DNA of 8,580 bases from Rhodocyclaceae bacterium (GTDB lineage: Bacteria; Pseudomonadota; Gammaproteobacteria; Burkholderiales; Rhodocyclaceae). The notes under the pieces were generated by a model that saw nothing but the letters and a program-made list of their open reading frames with translations, was not told where the DNA came from and searched no databases. Both the position numbers and the translations under genes were made by a program. The stretch spans positions 1-8,580 of the forward strand of contig PNJM01000097.1 of NCBI GenBank assembly GCA_013821865.1, written 5' to 3'. Shown here piece by piece: positions 5,784-8,580 of this stretch (positions are counted from its first letter, which is position 1; each line of letters begins with the position of its first letter).

Positions 5784-6734
5784 ATGCCGACCCGTTCTTT
5801 TCCATGCCGAATCTGTGGCGCAGCCGGCCCGCACACGCTCTATCGCGCCCGGGAGATGATGCATGGGACCCGCGAGGTCTTCGATTATGTGGAATGTAGC
5901 GATTGCGGAACCGTGCAGATCGTCGATATTCCGCCCGCCGACGTCATGGCGCGGCACTATCCGAAGGACTACTACTCCTTCAATCCGCGCGGCCAAAATG
6001 GGCTCGCACGATGGCTGGCGACGCAGCGGGACCGCTACGTCCTGCGGCTTTCGAGCGTCGGCGGCGGCCTGATAGCGTTGACCAGACCCGAGCCGCTGCT
6101 GAACGTGCTGAGCGCGGCGGGGATCGCTCCCTCGCAGCGCATCCTCGATGTCGGCTGCGGGGCAGGATTGTTGCTTGATCGGCTAGCGCGCGCTGGGTTT
6201 TCAGCCCTGATGGGAGCCGATCCGTTCATCGAAGCGGATTCGCGCACGCCCGCCGGCGTGCCGGTTCAAAGGCGCTACCTGCATGAAGTTGCCGGCATTT
6301 TCGACGTGGTGATGTTCAACCATTCACTCGAGCACGTTGCCGATCCCCTCAAGGAACTGGCGGAAGCGCGCGCCCGCCTTGCGCCCGGAGGGATGTGCCT
6401 GGTCCGCATTCCGACGCCGACGTCGGAAGCATGGGAGAGCTATCGCGCCGACTGGGTGCAGCTTGATGCGCCGCGCCACATCGTCTTGCCGTCGCGCCGC
6501 GGCATCGCGCTGATGGCGGATGCGGCCCGGCTGCGGCTGGAGAAAACCATCGACGATTCAGAGGCCTTTCAATTCAGCGGAAGCGAGCTCTATCGCCGCG
6601 ACATACCCCTGCGCAGTCCGCAGGCCGAAAGTGCCCTCGCACCCGACGAGATCGAGCGCTTCGCTCGCCGAGCAGCGGACCTTAATCGCCAGCATCGGGG
6701 CGACCAGGCGCTTTTCATTCTTCACCTTTCCTGA
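5784..6734 (+). CDS. Class I SAM-dependent methyltransferase with N-terminal CxxC...CxxC knuckle
   Basis: A 316-residue protein. ATG 5784 is preferred over the in-frame GTG at 5769 because AGGAG (5774-5778) stands five bases before the ATG and overlaps the GTG reading. The N-terminus has two CxxC pairs (Cys8/Cys11 and Cys38/Cys41) in a setting like the putative zinc-binding domain of sugar C-methyltransferases, followed by YPKDYYSF (59-66). The SAM domain has motif I ILDVGCGAGLLLDRL (120-134), the acidic residue in GADPF (144-148), the VVMFNHSLEHVADP strand and turn (175-188), LAPGGMCLVRIP (199-210) and the LDAPRHI-LPS segment (227-236), as in Methyltransf_23/11 proteins of polysaccharide loci. 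It is shorter than TylC3-type C-methyltransferases (about 400 residues) and lacks room for their C-terminal domain. A sugar or lipid-linked-glycan methyl transfer is likely; atom and sugar are unknown. No membrane segment is evident. Confidence 0.87.
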   Translation: MPTRSFPCRICGAAGPHTLYRAREMMHGTREVFDYVECSDCGTVQIVDIPPADVMARHYPKDYYSFNPRGQNGLARWLATQRDRYVLRLSSVGGGLIALTRPEPLLNVLSAAGIAPSQRILDVGCGAGLLLDRLARAGFSALMGADPFIEADSRTPAGVPVQRRYLHEVAGIFDVVMFNHSLEHVADPLKELAEARARLAPGGMCLVRIPTPTSEAWESYRADWVQLDAPRHIVLPSRRGIALMADAARLRLEKTIDDSEAFQFSGSELYRRDIPLRSPQAESALAPDEIERFARRAADLNRQHRGDQALFILHLS

Positions 6735-6770
6735 CTGTCTCCAGCTAAGGTTCCGCTTTTTTTTCGAACG

Positions 6771-6783
6771 CATGGCAGCCATG
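6771..6783. repeat. 13-bp odd palindrome CATGGC-A-GCCATG
   Basis: Two perfect 6-base arms flank a single A. It lies just after the T8 run downstream of the methyltransferase gene. The one-base centre is too tight for an RNA hairpin but suits a dimeric DNA-binding protein. The function is unknown and it may be chance. Confidence 0.3.
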
Positions 6784-7151
6784 ACGCTTCAGACCGATGC
6801 GGTGTCACTTAGCCCGATCGTGACTCGCAGGTCACAGGCGTGTGGCTTTCCAGTCCAGCGTGCCATGAGACAATTCTTTTGATCTCTTCGACGATTGCCC
6901 AGTTGGCTGCGACGCGGGTGTTGCATTGCTGCACGAGAAAGCCGACAGGCGCTGTCATCTCCGTGCCGCAAAATGATCGTCTATCCTTGCGTCAGAGCGG
7001 ACCATCAATCGGTCTCGGCGTTTTCCGGGGCGTGATGCGAAGAAAATGTCGCGCTCGGGGATCAGTTGGGTCAGGAGTCGATGCGTTGCTTCCCGCATGT
7101 CAGTTCGAAATCGCTTCGCCGCGTGGGCCGCCGGCCGTCCGCGCGCAGAAT

Positions 7152-7191
7152 TGCCCGTCGCATGAGCGGGCAGGTGATCGCGAACCGATCA
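7152..7191. repeat. Two adjacent short stem-loops
   Basis: TGCCCG (7152-7157) pairs with CGGGCA (7167-7172) across a 9-base loop. Two bases later TGATCG (7175-7180) pairs with CGATCA (7186-7191) across CGAAC. Both stems are perfect 6-bp inverted repeats, with G-T wobbles possible beyond each stem. They could be operator dyads or part of a structured leader of the phosphotransferase gene. Confidence 0.35.
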
Positions 7192-7252
7192 TGTCGCCGA
7201 ATTCATGCGCATCGCCGTAACGAAATCGCCATCAGCCAAGCGACGACAATCT

Positions 7253-7276
7253 TGCGCCGATTTTTTGTGCGGCGCA
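7253..7276. repeat. 7-bp G+C-rich stem-loop with T6 loop
   Basis: TGCGCCG (7253-7259) and CGGCGCA (7270-7276) form a perfect stem around the loop ATTTTTTGTG. The T run is in the loop and not after the stem, so it is not an intrinsic terminator on the plus strand. It lies about 190 bases before the phosphotransferase start, next to the A+T-rich stretch that probably contains the promoter. Confidence 0.4.
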
Positions 7277-7317
7277 CCGCCATTACTTAACCTTCTTTGC
7301 CAGTACGGTAACGAGTA

Positions 7318-7370
7318 TTCTTGCGTGGGCTTGCTGCGGTGCGGTTGGCTTGCCCCGGGGGCCGCAAGAA
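7318..7370 (+). other. Long-range stem with inner G+C-rich hairpin in the probable leader
   Basis: TTCTTGCG (7318-7325) is the exact complement of CGCAAGAA (7363-7370). Inside it, GCCCC (7352-7356) and GGGGC (7358-7362) form a tight dyad. An alternative stem, CTTGC (7349-7353) with GCAAG (7364-7368), competes for the same right arm. Mutually exclusive pairing is a trait of attenuators and leader switches, but an 8-bp pair at this distance also arises by chance. Confidence 0.3.
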
Positions 7371-7424
7371 GGAATTGGACAAATCGCACAAGAGAGGATC
7401 GAGAGCCGCAGCGCCGCATCACTT

Positions 7425-7450
7425 GGGGTGCACACAGGGGGTGCACACAG
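7425..7450 (+). repeat. Perfect 13-bp tandem repeat, two units
   Basis: GGGGTGCACACAG occurs at 7425-7437 and again, with no gap and no mismatch, at 7438-7450. It ends six bases before the GGAG (7457-7460) of the phosphotransferase gene. Each unit holds the self-complementary GTGCAC, so the two copies (7428-7433 and 7441-7446) can pair as a 6-bp stem with the loop ACAGGGG. Confidence 0.9.
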
Positions 7451-7467
7451 TAAGTTGGAGCAAGCCT

Positions 7468-8580
7468 ATGGCCCAGACCACGGAAGCTGTCTTTCGCGAT
7501 CTTGGCGCGAGCAGCGACGCGTTTACGAGTAGAACGCCACTTCCTTTCGCGGCTTCCGGTGCGATCGTAGCGGCCGCCGAATTCCTGCTCATCATCCTCG
7601 CGGCGGTGTGCTGCGGCGTGCTCTATCATCTGGCCGTGCATGGGAATGCCGGCAGCAAGGACGAGTTTCTCGGCGTCGGTGCGCTGGTGGCCGTCGTCTA
7701 TCTCACCCGCATGCAGGCGGTCGGGGCCTATGACCCGGTGCGGCTGGCCTCCAGCAAGCTTGACCTGTTCGGCATCGTCTCGGCCTGGATCTTCGCCTTC
7801 GCCGCACTGGCGATCGCCGCCTATCTGCTGAAGATCGGGCATATTCTTTCGCGCGGCTTCACCGTCAGTTTCGCCATCGTGGGATTGGGAGCGCTACTGC
7901 CGACGCGCAGCATTGCCCAGGCTTTCGTGCGTTGGGCGTACGACGCGCAGGTGTTCAGCCCGCGACGCGCCTTGGTGCTGGGCGAACCGTCGGAACTGTC
8001 GGACGGCACGGTGACCGAGCGGCTGCGGCGGAGCGGCTATCAGATCGAAAGCGTCGTGCCCTTGGAGTGGCGCACCGAGCAGGGACTCGCCCGCAGCGTG
8101 GCGAGGACGGTGGCGCAGACGCGCACGCGGCCGATCGAAGAAATTCTGCTTTGCCTCAACTGGTCGAATCTGGAGAAGATCGAGCATCTGCTGGCGGACC
8201 TGCGCGTCCTGCCGATTCCGGTGCTGCTGATAGCGGATCGCCGGGTGCGGAACATCCTCACCAACAATCTGGCGAGCAGCGCGGTGCTGGCGATCGAAGT
8301 GCAGCGCACGCCGCTGACCGTGATCGAGCGCGGCACCAAGCGGGCATTCGACGTCACCTGCGCGGCGCTCGGCCTCGTGCTGCTGGCGCCCCTCATGGCG
8401 GTGGTCGCGGCGGCCATCCGGCTTGAATCGCCCGGTCCGGTGCTGTTCCGGCAGACGCGCGTCGGCTTTGGCGGCCGTCCGTTCCGCATTTTCAAGTTCC
8501 GCACGATGACGGTGACGGAGGACGGGCCGGCTCTCGCGCAGGCGACCCGCGACGACAAGCGGGTCACGCGGGTCGGGCGT
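7468..8580 (+). CDS. Polyprenyl-phosphate glycosyl-1-phosphate transferase, N-terminal part (cut by right edge)
   Basis: The frame is open from ATG 7468 to the edge, giving 371 residues. GGAG (7457-7460) stands seven bases before the ATG. Family members (WbaP/WcaJ/ExoY-type exopolysaccharide sugar transferases) move a hexose-1-phosphate from UDP-sugar to undecaprenyl phosphate at the inner membrane, the first step of repeat-unit assembly. Hydrophobic segments lie at about 31-54, 66-80, 101-121 and 129-145. A Rossmann-like soluble region follows (about 166-260), opening with RRALVLGEP. The bacterial sugar transferase domain begins near 287: KRAFDVTCAALGLVLLAPLM (291-310) is the reentrant membrane helix, then ESPGPVLFRQTRVG (320-333), the FKFRTM signature (342-347) and the DDKRVTRVGR run at the edge. 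The catalytic Asp-Glu pair and the Pro-rich C-terminus expected within the next 100 residues are outside the window, so activity cannot be confirmed. The first sugar, glucose or galactose in most relatives, is unknown. Confidence 0.92.
   Translation, partial: MAQTTEAVFRDLGASSDAFTSRTPLPFAASGAIVAAAEFLLIILAAVCCGVLYHLAVHGNAGSKDEFLGVGALVAVVYLTRMQAVGAYDPVRLASSKLDLFGIVSAWIFAFAALAIAAYLLKIGHILSRGFTVSFAIVGLGALLPTRSIAQAFVRWAYDAQVFSPRRALVLGEPSELSDGTVTERLRRSGYQIESVVPLEWRTEQGLARSVARTVAQTRTRPIEEILLCLNWSNLEKIEHLLADLRVLPIPVLLIADRRVRNILTNNLASSAVLAIEVQRTPLTVIERGTKRAFDVTCAALGLVLLAPLMAVVAAAIRLESPGPVLFRQTRVGFGGRPFRIFKFRTMTVTEDGPALAQATRDDKRVTRVGR

Larger units (their letters stand above)
6735..7467. other. 733-bp intergenic region upstream of the phosphotransferase gene
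   Basis: I see no supportable gene. Short frames exist on both strands, but none has good ribosome-site spacing or a recognisable domain. A T8 run (6757-6764) lies 22 bases after the methyltransferase stop, but the bases before it form no strong stem, so an intrinsic terminator is doubtful. The region holds the dyad at 6771-6783, stem-loops at 7152-7172, 7175-7191, 7253-7276 and 7318-7370, a relatively A+T-rich stretch around 7281-7320 with TTAACC (7288-7293), and the 13-bp tandem repeat at 7425-7450. No promoter with both boxes well matched was found, though the right half probably contains one. Confidence 0.6.

Noticed and set aside
6757..6764. T8 run as an intrinsic terminator after the methyltransferase gene
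   Set aside because: The 25 bases before it do not form a stable G+C-rich stem.
6772..6882. 36-residue plus-strand frame starting in the CATGGC palindrome
   Set aside because: No ribosome site; the bases before it are the T8 run. No recognisable feature in the product.
6809..6958. 49-residue minus-strand frame in the long intergenic gap
   Set aside because: The composition looks somewhat protein-like (RVAANWAIVEEIKRIV), but GGAG directly abuts the ATG with no spacing, no family is recognised and there is no partner gene. It could be a decayed remnant; not enough to call.
7205..7453. 82-codon plus-strand frame overlapping the leader of the phosphotransferase gene
   Set aside because: It runs through the stem-loops and the 13-bp repeat, has no ribosome site and encodes no recognisable domain.

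Overview
The window is high-G+C DNA from a proteobacterium. Codon use, promoter style (CTTGAC/CTATAT-like elements) and the gene types suggest an alphaproteobacterium, possibly of the Hyphomicrobiales (Bradyrhizobium-like). That placement is inference; no rRNA or tRNA is present to fix it. Most of the window is part of a surface-polysaccharide (exopolysaccharide, capsule or O-antigen) locus, with the tail of an unrelated amidase gene at the left edge.

Layout from left to right: (1) positions 1-782, the C-terminal part of an amidase-signature enzyme, plus strand, cut by the left edge. (2) A 138-bp convergent gap with two strong G+C-rich hairpins, probably a two-way terminator. (3) 921-2348, minus strand, a bifunctional mannose-1-phosphate guanylyltransferase / mannose-6-phosphate isomerase that makes GDP-mannose. 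(4) A 447-bp divergent gap with a repeated CAGCATG heptamer and a GNRA-capped hairpin. (5) 2796-3788, plus strand, a GT-B-type glycosyltransferase. (6) 3785-4759, minus strand, a class I methyltransferase with an N-terminal membrane anchor; its stop codon overlaps that of the glycosyltransferase. (7) 4928-5674, plus strand, a CatB-like hexapeptide O-acetyltransferase. (8) 5784-6734, plus strand, a methyltransferase with an N-terminal four-cysteine knuckle. (9) A 733-bp gap with several inverted repeats and a perfect 13-bp tandem duplication just upstream of the next ribosome binding site. (10) 7468 to the right edge, plus strand, the N-terminal 371 residues of a polyprenyl-phosphate glycosyl-1-phosphate transferase, the enzyme that normally starts repeat-unit assembly.

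A working model from family knowledge: the phosphotransferase loads the first sugar-phosphate on the lipid carrier, GDP-mannose from ManC supplies a later sugar (mannose or a derivative such as fucose or rhamnose), the glycosyltransferase extends the chain, and the acetyltransferase and two methyltransferases decorate it. No polymerase, flippase or export genes are in the window. The genes point in alternating directions, with long gaps and separate promoter candidates, so this is not one compact operon. I found no CRISPR array, transposase, phage gene or tRNA, and nothing that requires a wholly new system. The most distinctive features are the structured leader of the phosphotransferase gene and the set of modification enzymes.
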